A stretch of 64,000 bases of DNA from Opeltia flavorubescens (taxonomy: Eukaryota; Ascomycota; Lecanoromycetes; Teloschistales; Teloschistaceae), in NCBI GenBank assembly GCA_000442125.1, contig KE546966.1:1971471-2035470 (forward strand), given 5' to 3'. Positions 32,794-45,801 of the stretch are shown here, piece by piece. How positions within the stretch are numbered: the first letter of the stretch is position 1; every line of letters begins with the position of its first letter. Under the pieces are notes generated by a model. It saw nothing but the letters and a program-made list of their open reading frames with translations, had not been told where the DNA came from and did no database searches. The translations under genes were made by a program, and so were the position numbers.

Positions 32794-34074
32794 TCAGGTT
32801 ATATCGACAGAGGGTGTAATGACAGCCATACCCTCCATCCTCCTCGTAAGCGTAGGACTGTCTTCTTCCTCCTCGACACTGACTCTGATCTCCGTTTTTG
32901 GTCTGTTCTTATTCAAACCTTCGAGGAGCATACAAGCTTTGCAAACGCTTTGACTAGAGAGATACCCACATCGGCCACATTTCTGAAGCTGCTGCTTAGG
33001 CAGTTTCTTGGCCATTCTCACTGGAGGTGCTGATACATTCTTACTTCTGTCATGGCGTTGCCCTTGCACTGTGAAATCCGTCTCCTTACCACCTGCTGCT
33101 TCTTCGTCTCTCAGTCGCTGCTCCATGACTGCCATCTCACCTCCACTGACTCGGCCATTGGAGCTACCGCACCCTCCCTCTCCTTCCGCTTCTGCATCAA
33201 GCGCAACGACGACGTCCTTACCGCTAGCTAAGGAACCACTCACCTCTACCGGCACCAACTTCGCCATGTCCTCCCCACTCCTCACAACATCCAGAATCGC
33301 ACTCGGCCTCACCCTCTCGAGATTCTTAATCAGGGTTCTCGCACTCCCCCTAAAAGCCTCGGGGCTGTATATGCACTCCGTACTGAAATAATCCAACCCC
33401 TTATGATGCGCATACAGCACGATTTCCTTCTCATAAGCATATTTCAACGGCTTACTCCGCTTGGTATCACTGGCCGCGCTCGCCGTCACGATACTCGTCG
33501 CTCGACTTAGCCGCGGTAGATCCCCGCGAAGTAAATTCATCATGACCGTCTCCGCAACATCGTCGGCATTGTGGCCCGTGACGACGTGCTTGATCCCCAG
33601 GCGCGCCGCACCACGATCGAGAGCTTGACGCCGGAACACGCCGCAGTAGGTGCAGTTTCCCTTTTTGCCAATCTGGGAAACGACCTGGTCCATTGTCCAG
33701 CCGTAGAGTTCATCGTAGCCAACGATGGTTAGAGGCATGGAACACTGTTTTGCGTTCCGCTTGACAGTCTCTAGTGAGTCATCGCGGTATCCCTTTATGC
33801 CTTCGTCGATGGAGAGGAGGAGGAGGTCGAGGCCGTAACTGTGCCGCTCGTTGAGGGTTTTGAGGACGGAGGCGAGGACGGTGGAGTCTTTGCCCCCGGA
33901 GGCACCGATGGCAATGCGTTCGCCTGGGTGGAATAGGGAGTTTGTGGTAATGGTGTTATGAATCTCGGTCTCGAAGATGTGGATGAAGCAGGCTTTGCAT
34001 AGTTTTTGATGATTTTTAGGGCGGATGATGAGGGCTCGGGAGGTGTGGCATATGGCACAGGGAGTAGGAGGCAT
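32794..34074 (-). CDS. NCS6: Cytoplasmic tRNA 2-thiolation protein 1 (Ncs6/Ctu1)
   Basis: Single exon; 426 residues from the ATG at 34074, which begins [10 protein letters not shown] as the family does (an in-frame ATG 20 codons upstream at 34134 is less likely). Cys pairs at 6/9 and 26/29 form the N-terminal zinc site. The PP-loop SGGKDST at 59-65 binds [13 protein letters not shown] carries the Cys pair of the active site, and [19 protein letters not shown] is the family block. A C-terminal zinc site ([16 protein letters not shown]) closes it. With Ncs2/Ctu2 it adds sulfur from Urm1 to U34 of tRNA-Lys, -Glu and -Gln. A low-complexity insert of about 90 residues sits before the last zinc site, longer than in yeast. 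Confidence 0.96.
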   Translation of the reverse strand: MPPTPCAICHTSRALIIRPKNHQKLCKACFIHIFETEIHNTITTNSLFHPGERIAIGASGGKDSTVLASVLKTLNERHSYGLDLLLLSIDEGIKGYRDDSLETVKRNAKQCSMPLTIVGYDELYGWTMDQVVSQIGKKGNCTYCGVFRRQALDRGAARLGIKHVVTGHNADDVAETVMMNLLRGDLPRLSRATSIVTASAASDTKRSKPLKYAYEKEIVLYAHHKGLDYFSTECIYSPEAFRGSARTLIKNLERVRPSAILDVVRSGEDMAKLVPVEVSGSLASGKDVVVALDAEAEGEGGCGSSNGRVSGGEMAVMEQRLRDEEAAGGKETDFTVQGQRHDRSKNVSAPPVRMAKKLPKQQLQKCGRCGYLSSQSVCKACMLLEGLNKNRPKTEIRVSVEEEEDSPTLTRRMEGMAVITPSVDIT

Positions 34075-37000
34075 AGTGGAACAATCTTTTAGCTTGTTGT
34101 CATCCCTTGTTATCCATTTTGTGTGCGAGTACATAAGGTAGGATCATTTCTCTCTAGAAAAGCCACGAAGTGTGATGGAGGTAAGGCGTTAACGGAGATA
34201 TGCAGTTATCTCGTATTCGGATCTGTCGTAATCTAATCTTTAGACGAGGTGGATAAGAAAACCCACGAGCCACCATCGACAGCCCCCGATGTCTGGGGAG
34301 AGTGAAGATTCTTTTCGAAGCGCCCCTTCAAAGAGGCGTTCGTCGTACATCTCCTGTTTGGCCGGTCGCAAATGCCACATTCCCTACAATCACTTGCATC
34401 ACACGGCGAAAAGGGCCTTCAATCCATCCGTCCGCCATTCTAGGCACACGCTCTGACCGTTCAACTGCATATTATGTAGGTCCAGGAACAGCTGCCGGTA
34501 TAGGAAGCAGCATGACGCAACCTTCAACTCCCGTAGGCCCTGGGATCCCGCTTGGTGGCGGCGCTTCTATTGTTGGGTCACTGTAGAACATTCGATTGGC
34601 GTGGGTCTCCAATAGCATGTTTCCAACAGCTGCCAGCAGACAGATGGCACCACGTTGTGCGCTTGCATCCTGCCGATACCCACAAAAGCTCATATCGCGA
34701 TTGAAGAATGCAGATAGCCTTTGATCGAATAGATTCGCATCTGGCCTCAGGAATTCAAGATCGATGCAAGCGAAGGCAGCAGACAGCTCTGATGGTGGGA
34801 GGAAGCTGACAAAGAAACTTAGTTGGGAATACCAACCTTGAGAAGAGACGCCGATAGCTGTCAGTAGTTGACATCTGCATTAGATTCAAAAGAAAACGGC
34901 AACTCGTCAATCGCAGAATCCTCTGCGAGATACCGTGATCCTCGATCGCTATTGATCAGATTCGCTTTTGGCTAGAAGCAAGATCAGAACACGATGCTAG
35001 TTTGTCATGGATCAAGAGGCTAGTTTTGGTCTGTTCGGGTACCGGCATATGCAGCATCACATCCAATCATATCTTGTCGAGGGCGGATCGGCTGTCGCCC
35101 TTTTTCCCTTTTTGTCAATTCCCCACAATCTCAACTATAAACCTCAAGCCTAATGCGTTCATGTCATGCAATGACCAAACATCCCTTTTCGTTACCTCGC
35201 TTAACCCTATTTGAACCCACAAAAGGTCTAGTGTGCTGGTTCGTGCAATGACACCTTCTACGAGCAGGCAATGGTACACTTCAGCCTGCTCTAGATGAGG
35301 CCTTCCCTACATTGTCAGAAGGCCCTACCGCCTCCTCCTCCACGTAGATGCGCAGTAACACAAGAGGTGGTGGGCGCTGAAGCAAGGTCGACTGCAATGG
35401 AAGACCCCGAAATAGCATACGATCAATACACATGTGCAGATACTCCCATCACCGGCCAATCAATGTTGGGACTACTGACCAGGAAGAACCTCGTATCAGC
35501 AGATTTGACGGCTGTAACCACAACGTCTTCTTAGGAAAATTGAACCTCGTGCTGATTGGTAATCGGCCGCTGGGGATGGATCCGATACGCCCGCTGTCAA
35601 GAGAAAGATCACGTTGACAGAATTAGAGACTTTGGCATACTGAAGAAACCAATCAAATCCGCAGGAGCCAACAGGGAACTTCCCAACAGGTATCAAATCA
35701 AGGCTAGAAGATATTGATAATCACAACACGAAGTGGATAGGCAAAGACGATGCCGGATACTTTGCGGCTCAACGGTGCTTGAGCTACTTGACTGCCCTAT
35801 AGAGACGATGGTGCACCGGGAGCGGGTACTGCGATCGATTACCCAGATCTCTCAGATTCCCCATGCCTCAACATACGGTTCAGATGATGTCTATTGTTAC
35901 CCATCCGGCAGTTGAGCGTCGGAACCACCAATCCATAAGCGCGTGATGCAGGTACACGAAGGGCGGGAAAGCTTCAGATCAGATTCAGAATAATGCTGGC
36001 TCGTGGCGAGCGGGAAGGAACCCGCTGCCGCGACGTTGAGATCAAATCAGCGAGCAGATGGAAAAGCTCCACTGAACGAACGGTGTTGTAAGGCTACGGG
36101 AAACTTGATGAACGTGTTACAACTCTAACGATAGCTGTGATTTGCGCGCTTAGAGGCCTTCAGAGAGCCAGGTGGCCCCTGCCCCAGAAAGGCCCGAATG
36201 TGGGGAGACGAGCCGAACCGCTCCACCACCATTGGATTGGCTCGCTAATCGCAACTGCCGGGGACACTCTCTTTGATCCCGTGTGGAGAGAGGGTGACAA
36301 TTAGAGCGTTTCAAACATGTTGAAGGCGACAGTATGGCCAGTCGCTTCAGTTGGTGAGGTTTATGGTGAGAAACACCGTGACCGTCTGCCCTCCCTATCT
36401 TAACCGATTGCCCTTCTTCCTATGCGGCGATGCGAGAGCAGTCAAGGGAGGGAAAAGACAGTCATACGCTGACCTGAAGCAGTCCATTAGTGTCGCGAAA
36501 TTGCCAGCAGCACAATTTGAGGTTTTATGATAACTTTCTCGGCCAATCCTTGAAGCAGAAGACCATCAATATCAACGATGATGTTTGCAACGAAAATCTG
36601 ACGCACGATATCAATAGACATCTCAGGTAGTACAAGACGGTTGAATTAGAAGTCCCGTCATCCCGCTTGCTACATATCGCTCCCGTGAGGCTGAAGAGAC
36701 TGCCGGCCGCTCGCTTGTTGCCTGATTCCCACTGTGTCATGGGGGTAAAGATGGTCTGCAACAAGCATGGGAACCCCCTAGCACATCAGGAGGATTTCAT
36801 CACCAGACTGTATTTTCCCAAACCCAAAGGGTAAACCCTTGTTATGGCCCATGAGCAGCGGTTTGAATGACCATAGCCAGGGTATCTGAATTGGAAGAAG
36901 CACAGACCGGCCGACTTTTTTCCCCACCAGAGAATACTCATTTGATTGTGATTATGGGATGATTATTGTAACTGAACCGGAGCTCGAACGCATAGGATGA

Positions 37001-38932
37001 ACCAGGGTTTTCTTGTGTTATGACATCGTCTGGCCGGGAACCGTTAAGTAGATGCTGCCGGCAGATAGAGGTTGGATGTTCCTTGCTGGCATGTGAAGCG
37101 TCGAAAGGAGGTTCTTTCGCCCTATAGGCGATGACCTATTGGCCTTGTTCCAGGTCTTGCGGAACCAGACTTGAACCCCGGGAGACTACCTGCCTATTCC
37201 ACGGCTTGATACACTCAACCGATGGCTTCTGGGCCTATGATGTTCTTTCCAATCTTGTCTGCATGCCCTTTTCTTCCCATAGCTGCAAGCGTAATAACGA
37301 AGAGTCGACATTGCTCACATTTCGATTTCGGAACAGGAATCGGGCCTGAAATAGACATTAGAGTTTGGGACGGACATTACAGTAAGGGTATGGTCGTTGC
37401 ACCTTCCCGTAAGCATGACAGGACGTTGGCCCGCAAGAGGGGGTGTCAAAGGTACATTGGCTTCAACGAATGATCCGATAGCTCCAGAGTCCATCAACGC
37501 GTCACACGTAACCGAGATGCGCGATGTATTTCGCAAGCACGCTCTCCTCGATTTCTTCCTGCTTGGCGCTTGTGCCGTATATCATGCGCGCAAGAAGGAG
37601 AGATTTCCGGGTCAGCCACCTCGGGCCTGTCAAGGCAAGAATATTGTCACAGTGGCATACGCTGCCGAGAGCTAGGAGTGTCAGGATCCACCTTGCCAAT
37701 AGCGCTTCGAACCTGGCACCCTGAAATAACGGCTGTCAGTGCAGCTTGCAGAAATCCATCTTGCATGGTTCGTGTGAAAGTGGACGGCTAGGCAAGATGT
37801 AGCTGGCTTGTATGGATCAAGATGGCATGGCACGAGCGTGACCGTGTGTATAAGTCGTTTGGCCACCTCCCACCAGTTGTAGTTTTCTTCGACCATCGTA
37901 CACATTGGATACATTATAATTCAGGAATAATCCACGGTCATTGTCATTGAAGGTAGAACCAAAGCAAACGGCCGCCATCATTTTGACATTGAATATTCGG
38001 CACTATCAATTACTCGTCCACCGAGCAATTACTCTCGTTGATCTTTGGCCATTGGCCTACAACCACTGAACAGCAGCAGCAGGAGGTTATCATCGCTCCT
38101 TCCAGATCCAGACCCAAACCCATCACTCGTTCATCCACCCGTCGCTGTCCTCCTCCTCCCCCATTGCTCTCCTTGAGGGTATTCGGGCAACAGCTGGGTA
38201 AGTGTGGCCACCTCAAGTCGGAATGGAACGTGCTGAAACCATGTGCAAGTGTGCCACAGTCGTCGTCCATCGTTGTCGAGCACAGGGTCTTCGCTTTTTC
38301 GCTTGGGCGGGGAAGAATCCGATCTGCTGAGCCTAAAGAGGTAGCGCTGCTGCAAGCCTCAAGAAGACAAGCTCGCTTGACCATCGATTCGTTTTCTTCC
38401 GCATCGAGACATCGCAGTAGCAGCACAAGCAGCAGCAGCATCTCGCCAATTCGTTCGCAAGCGCATAAGTGGCCCCATCAGGGTACATGCTACCAGGGTC
38501 ATAGTTGCAGCACACGTCAAACGGAGGGTACTAGGGGTACTAGCAATACTAGCCATACCCGCCCCACTGCCTTTCCACTACCATCGCCCAGCTCTCAGTC
38601 CCCTTCCCACCATCACCGGTACCCACCCCCTGGTATCGTGTTACTATTGATTGGTATATCTTGCACCACCGGCACTTACTCTGAAAGCATCAGTGCCACC
38701 GATCTCGCTCATACCCGTCGTCCAACGCCGCCGACGCCTGCTTTTTGTCTGGTTTGACTCTCGCCAATCGAAAGCGGCTGACTAACCTTCCAATCTGCAC
38801 ACCAACTCCAAAGACTACCCCGACCACACCTCTCTATCTGTCGCGTTCGAGTCCACTCTTTCCAACAAATCGCCCTGATCTTGACGGCATTTGTTCCTTG
38901 TCGCTCCGTCTTTGAGTACCAGCTGTCGGGCC
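34075..38932. other. Gene-poor stretch and long upstream region of the C2H2 gene
   Basis: Nearly 4.9 kb, the longest interval in the window without a supported gene. From 34.3 to 37.0 kb I see only short, unrelated frames on both strands. A retropepsin-like fossil lies at 37315-37536. From about 38.0 kb to the zinc-finger ATG the DNA is pyrimidine-rich and holds an open frame of 239 codons (38038-38757) of low-complexity Ser/Pro/Arg, which may be leader sequence of the zinc-finger transcript. No long direct terminal repeats are visible to me. Confidence 0.6.
37315..37536 (-). mobile_element. Fossil of an LTR retrotransposon (Ty3/Gypsy-like protease remnant)
   Basis: A minus-strand open piece of about 70 codons contains ALMDSGAIGSFV, resembling the aspartic protease active-site block of Ty3/Gypsy gag-pol. 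Sequence to its right (about 37.5-37.9 kb) may be more of the same element but is not recognisable. No reverse transcriptase, integrase or terminal repeats were found, so this is a small, broken and probably old remnant. A chance match is possible because only one motif supports it. Confidence 0.35.
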
Positions 38933-40424
38933 ATGGCTGCTGATCGACGAGCTTCTGTCGCTGCCCTTCAGCACACAAAGGAGTTCCCCTGCTCCTGGCC
39001 CTCGTGCCCAAAGGTAATTATCACTCACCCGACTCATGACGTTATTGTCTTCCTGTACTGATTGGCCTGTTGTCATCTGTAGAAGTTCAATCGCAAGTCC
39101 GACCTCATCAGACACTACCGCATACACACCAATGACCGTCCCTACATCTGCGCTTGGGGTGACTGTGATAAGAGCTTCATCCAGCGTAGCGCCCTCACCG
39201 TCCATATACGTACCCATACCGGTGAAAAGCCTCACCGATGCAAACATGAAGGATGTGGCAAGAGGTTCTCCGACGTTCGTCAACTCTTCACCGCCAACGT
39301 TGTCATGCTGACCGTTGTCCCAGTCGTCCAGCTTAGCTAGACATCGGCGCATCCACACCGGTAGCAGGCCTTACAGATGTCCATCTCCTTGTGGTAAAAT
39401 GTGAGTGCCATAGCATCTTTCATGTCTTTTAGAGACATGGACATTGTTGACCAATGAATTCAGCTTCTGCCGCAAGACCACCTTGACCAAGCATTTCAAA
39501 AGATACCATCCCATCAAGGCTGAAGACTCCGGCATTTCTCTTATGGATGAAGAAGATGAGGACGGCTGTGGCGACTCTGACGAAGATGATTCTGGCTCTG
39601 AATCTGAGATTACTCCACCAGAGACGCAAATGAACAGGCAATCCAGCTATTACGGCGACCACTGGCCACTTCCTTGCGAAACAGCTCAACATCCCAATCC
39701 CTCTTCGATGCAGGGTTCTTTGGCCCTGAGACCAAAATCAACACTTGATCGAGTGAAGTTGGAACGGCCAAGGTCTGTGAGCCCACAATTGATTCGAAGT
39801 ATTCCTCCAGCCGATTGCTCCACCTCGTCTTTTCAATTCTCCAGAGGTCGAACAATGTCGATACAAACACAAATGGAGCAAGACTTCAATCAGATACCAT
39901 TGCCAACCCTGTTTCCTTCAGAGCAGAACGTCAAAACCTCAGGCTCCCCTAGCCAGTTTCCTCTAGAAAATACTGTGGATCCATTGGCCTCTCCAACCGC
40001 TATGCAAAGCAGTCCTACTAGTTATTCAGATATGTCGTCGGTACCAGACAGCGCTCACACCACCCTTTTCTTTGCCGGACCGACCTCCCAACCGTATTCA
40101 CCGCACGACGATCCCCCTTCCATGGACTACCAGTCTGTGGTACCAATTGAGGATACTATACAGGATGCTGGACAACATCAATACGACATGGATCCCAAGC
40201 ACATGATTCAAATGGAGCTTATGTATGAAGGAAATCCGATGGGTCTTCAGTCCCAGCCTATCCAAAATCTCACCTACTACGATGGAGTTGCTTATCAAGC
40301 GCCAATCGACCAGTATTATAGCAGCACAGTCCCTACGTGGTACTCGAACATCAAGCCGCCCGAGACATGGCCTGGCTTGATGCCAAGCGAGAGAGTTCCG
40401 ACTTACACTGGTTGGAATCAGTGA
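38933..40424 (+). CDS. Four-finger C2H2 zinc-finger protein, probable transcription factor
   Basis: Four exons (38933-39013, 39083-39274, 39324-39400, 39464-40424) with introns of 69, 49 and 63 nt give 436 residues. Four C2H2 fingers fill residues about 18-132: [51 protein letters not shown] and [18 protein letters not shown], joined by TNDRP, TGEKP and TGSRP linkers. All three introns interrupt fingers. Intron 2 uses an uncommon GTTCGT donor. An acidic stretch ([21 protein letters not shown]) follows, then a Ser/Pro/Gln/Tyr-rich region of the activation type. A nuclear DNA-binding regulator is expected; its targets are unknown. The start follows the short context GGCCATGG. The long pyrimidine-rich upstream region fits a regulator with a long leader. 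Confidence 0.9.
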
Positions 40425-41630
40425 TCGATATAATACCCATGTTGCAACATCGGACATTTCGATCATTATTGTCATCACAAACCCAAAAAGTTGGGTACTA
40501 TTTGCAAACAGCGCACCGATTGACTTTATCCGAAATATCCAATTTACCGCTCATCTTTACACGACTTAACGACCATCATCTTTGATCCGATACGAATACT
40601 CATCATTTTATGTTTGATTTTTTTCTCTTGAGCCACATCAGTACTGAAAAAAGTTTCCGATATCCCCATCTTTCCTGCATGGAGTATCAATCAATGACGT
40701 GGATTTTGCCACGATTGCATTTTTCAAGGAGCCGCTGGTTTACAGGCTTCGTTTCCTGGAGTATGAGGCGAGACTTGGCGCACGGAGAGATGGAAAGAAC
40801 GCTCACAGCGAACCTCCTTTCACGATTCTCGGAACACCATGTGCCACGGATTGTAGCGTCACATCCTAGAAATTTCCGCAACCAAAGATAATGACAGAAT
40901 ATTTTGGCGCTGTCGAGAAGTTGATGCTATATTCCCAGGGCATTATGGATTCCGAGATGAAAGAAAGTGTGGAATGAATGGAACGAAGGGAGAGGAGGAG
41001 AGAGGAAGGCGGAGAAGGGGGAAGGGAAAAAGCAATAATTCAGTATTCTTTTGTCCATGTGAAAAGGTGTCATTCCTGCATGGTTTTCGCCGCTGCGAGG
41101 CAGAATCTGCCTTGGGCTGGATTCGAGATCTGCAGTGTATATACGTGTTGTTCTCCTCATCTCCTTTTTTGGGTTTGGGGGGAAAAGGGAGGATTTGCCG
41201 GGGTTTTTAGCTTAGTTTTTAGCTGCAGGTGCGAATATTTTTAATGAAGAATTATCGAAATCGATTGTTGAGGTTGAAGGGGATGTGATAGTGCATGGTT
41301 TATTCTGGATGTGATGTTCGACTTTGTGAGTGTAGCAGTTCGTCAATTTTTAAGTACCAGACGCATCCGCTGATATAGAAGCGATCATGCTGCTAAAGGA
41401 GTTTCCGTGTTGTCGATACCACGACCGCGACACCGCTTTGTATGTAATGCATAAACTCCCCCCCTTTCTCCCGCTTCGCTTCGTCGCTCGTAGTGGAAAA
41501 CACAAAGACGTATGTCGTCTGTCATACTCCTACTGCATACTCATTCCCTCCAGTTTCCTTGTATGCACACACTCCCCTCTCCACCCCAACATGCCCTTTT
41601 CCCCCCTTTTCCCTTCGTGCCATCTCAACA
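40425..41630. other. Intergenic, convergent 3' ends
   Basis: 1.2 kb between the zinc-finger gene and the HECT ligase gene. It includes a purine-rich run (about 40980-41030) but no open frame with family content. Probably two 3' UTRs. Confidence 0.6.
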
Positions 41631-44600
41631 TCAACTGAGATTAAACCCCGCCCCCGCACGAATACTATACAACAACCTCTCCCTCAACACCTCCCCATCC
41701 GTGAAAATGGGCAACTTGAGCAAATTCACACAAGTGCTCGTGGTAGGCAACCTCCCCTCATCCCTCCCTCCATCCCGGATCGAAAAGCGCGGGTTCAGGT
41801 TTCCAAACCCCAAGAGTGGAGCTCGGGGCGTGCTGGTCACAAACCCCACCAGTCGTTCTTTATCTTCATTTGAAAACTGTGATACCACGTCCCAAAACAA
41901 TTGAATAGTGGGATGTTCAACCCCATCATCCCCAACGACATAGAGGCCTCCATACTGCGTATTCGCTCTCAAATCCGCGATATCGATACTCGCCGCAGAG
42001 CCGGAGACGAGTGTCTGCAGTTCATGCTGATTGAACATTGACAACCAAGCCGGAGATATAATCTGCCCCAACCCTTTCAAAAAAGCGGAAGTTTGATGCC
42101 AAGGCTGTATGGAAAGGCGGTGGCGGGCGATGTACGATATATACACCAAACGATTCGCGTTATCGACGGGGATATTACTGCCATTTGGCCGCAACTCGAC
42201 AGTTCGAGGTATCGGATTCTGGTTCGGGTGTGAGGATGGTCTGTCCGCTGGAAAAAGGGTGTCTGTGACTTCGAAGGTGAGGGCTAGGGATTCTATAGTG
42301 GAGTTCTCGTCATTTGAATTGGGTTTGTAGTTCTTCAGTTGCAGCAGGCCTTGATACAGGGCTTCGTCGAGGTCTCGCAGATCGTTCAGGTTGGCGCGGT
42401 AGGAGGATTCGCGGGTTGCGGCCGCGTGGCCGCCTGTGAGGGACCATTTGAGGAGGAAGAAGGGGGCGAAGTGGATGTCTACGAGGATACCTTCGTAGAG
42501 GCATTTTCCGATGATGCGGCCCATGAATTCGAAGCGGCGGAGGAGGTCGCGAACGCTTTCGTTGTAGAATTGAGAACCTTCTGCTTCGCCGGCTTGGCGG
42601 AGAAGTTCTTTGCGTTCTTCCACGGCGGTAGGATTGGGGTAGAGGAGGTGCTGATCGTTCTCGACAAACATGTCTAGACCGCTCATGGAGTTGAAAGCTT
42701 CGTTGGTGACGCTGGTGAGGAATTCTTTGGTGACACCACCGCCATCGATACCTTCCTCGACAGTGTCGAATTTATCGACGAAGCTTATTTGGATAGGCTC
42801 CTTGAGGCCTTCTCCCAGCTCGTAATACTGCTTGAAAGCGTCGTCGAAGATGCTCTCGCGGCGGACTCTAGCCTTATGTCTGCCAAAGTCTACCCGACCG
42901 GAGTTCATCATGGAGAAGCGCCATAGATCAGCATCAGGTGTACCTCGTCTTCGGACCTGATCTAGAAGCACGAAATGGCGGAATATCTGCACACGGGTAG
43001 CGAAAGGGATGAAAAAAGGCATGTTCTGTAAGATTTCTAATCGGGGAGTGATTGATTCTAGGTATTTCCGCTTTGAAGCTTTCCGCTGCTGGCGTCTAAG
43101 GCGTTCAAGGTTTCGCACCTGTTGTGTTCTCTGCGTCCCGATGAGGGTATCGTGTATTTCTTCCTCAATGTCATCATCCATCTCGTCATCAGGAGGACCG
43201 CCGGCGTCTGAATAGTCGCTCTCTTGAATTTTGTGTTTCTCCTCTTCTTCCTGGACGACAGCCGGGATGAAGCGGTCCATCTCAAACCATTGGGTCATGA
43301 GCCAATGGTCACTGGGGAGAAATTTACGACGAGAACTAGATCGATCTTTAGCCAAGTATCATCATGTTCAAAATACATATGCCAACTTACTCTCGTTCAT
43401 AGATCATTCGCAAGAGACCCGTCACAATCCCTTTCATGTAGCTCATTGTCATTCCGGGGAGGTTTGCGATCGTGATATCCCGTGGCTTGCTCGATCTCGC
43501 ATCAGGATGGTTTTCAGCAATTGCCGAGAGGTTACCACTGAAGTACTCCGCGATACTGTTCTTGTACTCAATCTTCTCAATCCCTGCGATCTCTGAGGCA
43601 TTCCAATACATCGAGAAAGCGAGATTCTTGAGAAAGGTGGTAAGATCTTTGATTTCGTCCAGTGTCAACGCGCTCTGTCGTGTCCAAGATCCCGTCGAGT
43701 CTGTTGATTCTGATCCACTGAGAAACTCTTCATCGTCCATGACTTTCAAGATTATTGGATATAGCTCAAGAAACAGGAGGATAATTTGCCACTGCCCGTC
43801 TCGATCTGGTCCTCCAGCAGCGTCTGTTCTGGTTCTTGCATTCGGGTTCAAGAGGTTGATTGCATGACTTGGCTCGCTCTTAATGAGCTTGTAGACTGAA
43901 GTTTTACTGGCAGCAGAATAGTAGTACTTGATGGCTGGCATTGGTGGAGCAGTACCCTTAGGACTGCTTAGGGTTGATCCTAGGTAAAGCCACATCCGAA
44001 TCTCATCTCCTCTATTCGGAAACGCTCTTAGAAGGGTAAGCGCATATGCAGCCAGAGCGAATGATAAGCTCCTGGATAACTCGCTATCTCGATGTATCGA
44101 AGACGTTGCTTGAGAAAGGAGACCGCTCACATGGTCTTGGCTGACTAAGCTTAGGATTTGTTTGCGAACGAAAGGATCAAGAGGATGACTAGAAAGTGCT
44201 GTCATTCGAGGAGGTTCGCTCTCGGCGCCTATGAAACCGGATGGAACATCGATCCTTGATCCAATGTCCTCGGATAGATCAGAGATGATCTTAGATAAGA
44301 CATTCACGTACAGCGCATCGTTTTGGTCAGCTTGGCGATCCAGGCGCCGCGTTGAATTGTGAAAGAAGATGAAATAAGCCACGAGCCAGAGCAATTCCTT
44401 GCGAGACCGACTCTGAAGAAGACTGCGTCGCGCAGCAATGAGATTCGACAACGCCAACGCGAGGTCCTCGATCCGCATGTCGTTCGCAATACTTTGGAGA
44501 GTATCCATCGGTAAACCCGTTTGACACAACAGCTGGTTTGCGAAGCCTTCGTAAGCGTTGACGCTTGTTTCTGTACTCGGTCTAAGCAGAGCTACAATCG

Positions 44601-45318
44601 ATGTATCGATCCACCGAGCATGGAAGTCTTCCTGTTCATCGAACCTTGACAGAACAATGCCCAGCGCTTGGTAGTATTGCTCCGAGGTTGAGGCCATCTG
44701 TCTGGGTATATCCTGGGCGATGCTGCACAGAAGCTCCAACAGGGTCATCACGACCTGGGGTGCCGCCGAACTTTCCAGTCGTCTTAGGACAGATATCGTG
44801 AGCCTTCCTAATCGTAGTAGCGGGAAAACCCATGTCCCAGGAGGAGTCGGCCACTGCAAGTCTGCACGAAGCCCAAGGTATCTAATGGCGAAATGTCGCA
44901 AACGTTCCTGATCGTTCTGATCCTTTGCAGAGGCAAAATGGACAAGCAATTTCAGCTGGTCCAGGCAAGTTTTCTGATCCTTGTAAGGGGTCAAAGCTGT
45001 ATTGTCCATCATTTGAGACCCCTCGGGCGTCGGATTGACGTCTTCCCTTGCATCCCATTCCTCTTTCCATAATCTTTTTGCTTCCTTTCGATCTCGATGT
45101 CCTCGCCATGATCTTTGAATAGCTATTGCTGCCGGAGGGCGTCGTCGTTCTTGCTGCCGTAATGCCCGCTCTGCCTGGGCGTGGGCGACTGTATTCTGAG
45201 CTGTCTGCGCAGAGGGAGATTGTCTAGAGGCAGCGTTTGCAGCGAATGGATTGTTGTTTCGACCGGATAGATTGACTTGTCGTGGCCGCCGAGCGCTACC
45301 CGTGAAAGAGGGAAACAT
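41631..45318 (-). CDS. HUL5: HECT E3 ubiquitin ligase, Hul5/UBE3C type
   Basis: Two exons (43391-45318, 41631-43335) with a 55-nt intron give 1210 residues. An IQ-like helix lies near the N terminus (AIAIQRSWRGHRDRKEAKRLW), as in UBE3C/Hul5. A long helical region follows. The junction restores MIYERDSRRKFLPSDHWLM, a conserved Hul5 block. The C-terminal HECT domain (about residues 830-1210) has VDKFDTVEEGIDGGGVTKEF, EFMGRIIGKCLYEG and the catalytic Cys in PTTSTCVNLLKLP at about residue 1178. Hul5 is a proteasome-associated ligase that lengthens ubiquitin chains and helps clear misfolded cytosolic proteins. An acidic insert (PDDEMDDDIEEEIHDTL) sits between the N-terminal part and HECT. The acceptor at 43336 was preferred over an AG 9 nt upstream because only it keeps the frame. 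Confidence 0.95.
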
Positions 45319-45801
45319 GTTGACGCCGTGAAAGGCGTAGTAGACAGTGCAAGTTGACTCGTAAGTGACGTTAGAGTGGCATTCTCTGTCGATTTCCTTA
45401 TACGAGGGTTGCCGAGAAAAGAGTCCAACATGTCCATAAAGATAGTAAGACCATGTTGATGTATCGCGATGGCAAGCGGCTGAATAAGAAAACCAATGAC
45501 CGAAGTTCGGGAGCCTTCGATGTCATGCCCAGACTTCGCTTATCGGGCCCACTTTAGCTCCCGCGCTCTTGCCCACTCTGAACCAAACGGGCGGGTATTG
45601 ACATGGAACCTAAGCAAGGGTGTTAGCATTAAGATGGTGTGTCAACCATACTCCATCTCTGGCGGATTCTCGATGGAAATATTTGGTTTCAAAATGTTCA
45701 AATTAATGCCAAAACTCAAGACGATATATTGACATGGCTAGGTAAAATCTACAAATCGAAGAAAATGGGTATCTACTGTTGTATCCTGCCGTGGGCACCT
45801 T
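45319..45801. other. Intergenic; HECT ligase promoter
   Basis: 483 nt between two minus-strand genes. Short frames without family content. Confidence 0.6.

Noticed and set aside
38400-38440. AGC-rich run near the zinc-finger leader
   Set aside because: Short and imperfect; ordinary low-complexity sequence.
42339-42677. 112-codon plus-strand frame within the HECT gene
   Set aside because: Antisense shadow of a conserved coding region.
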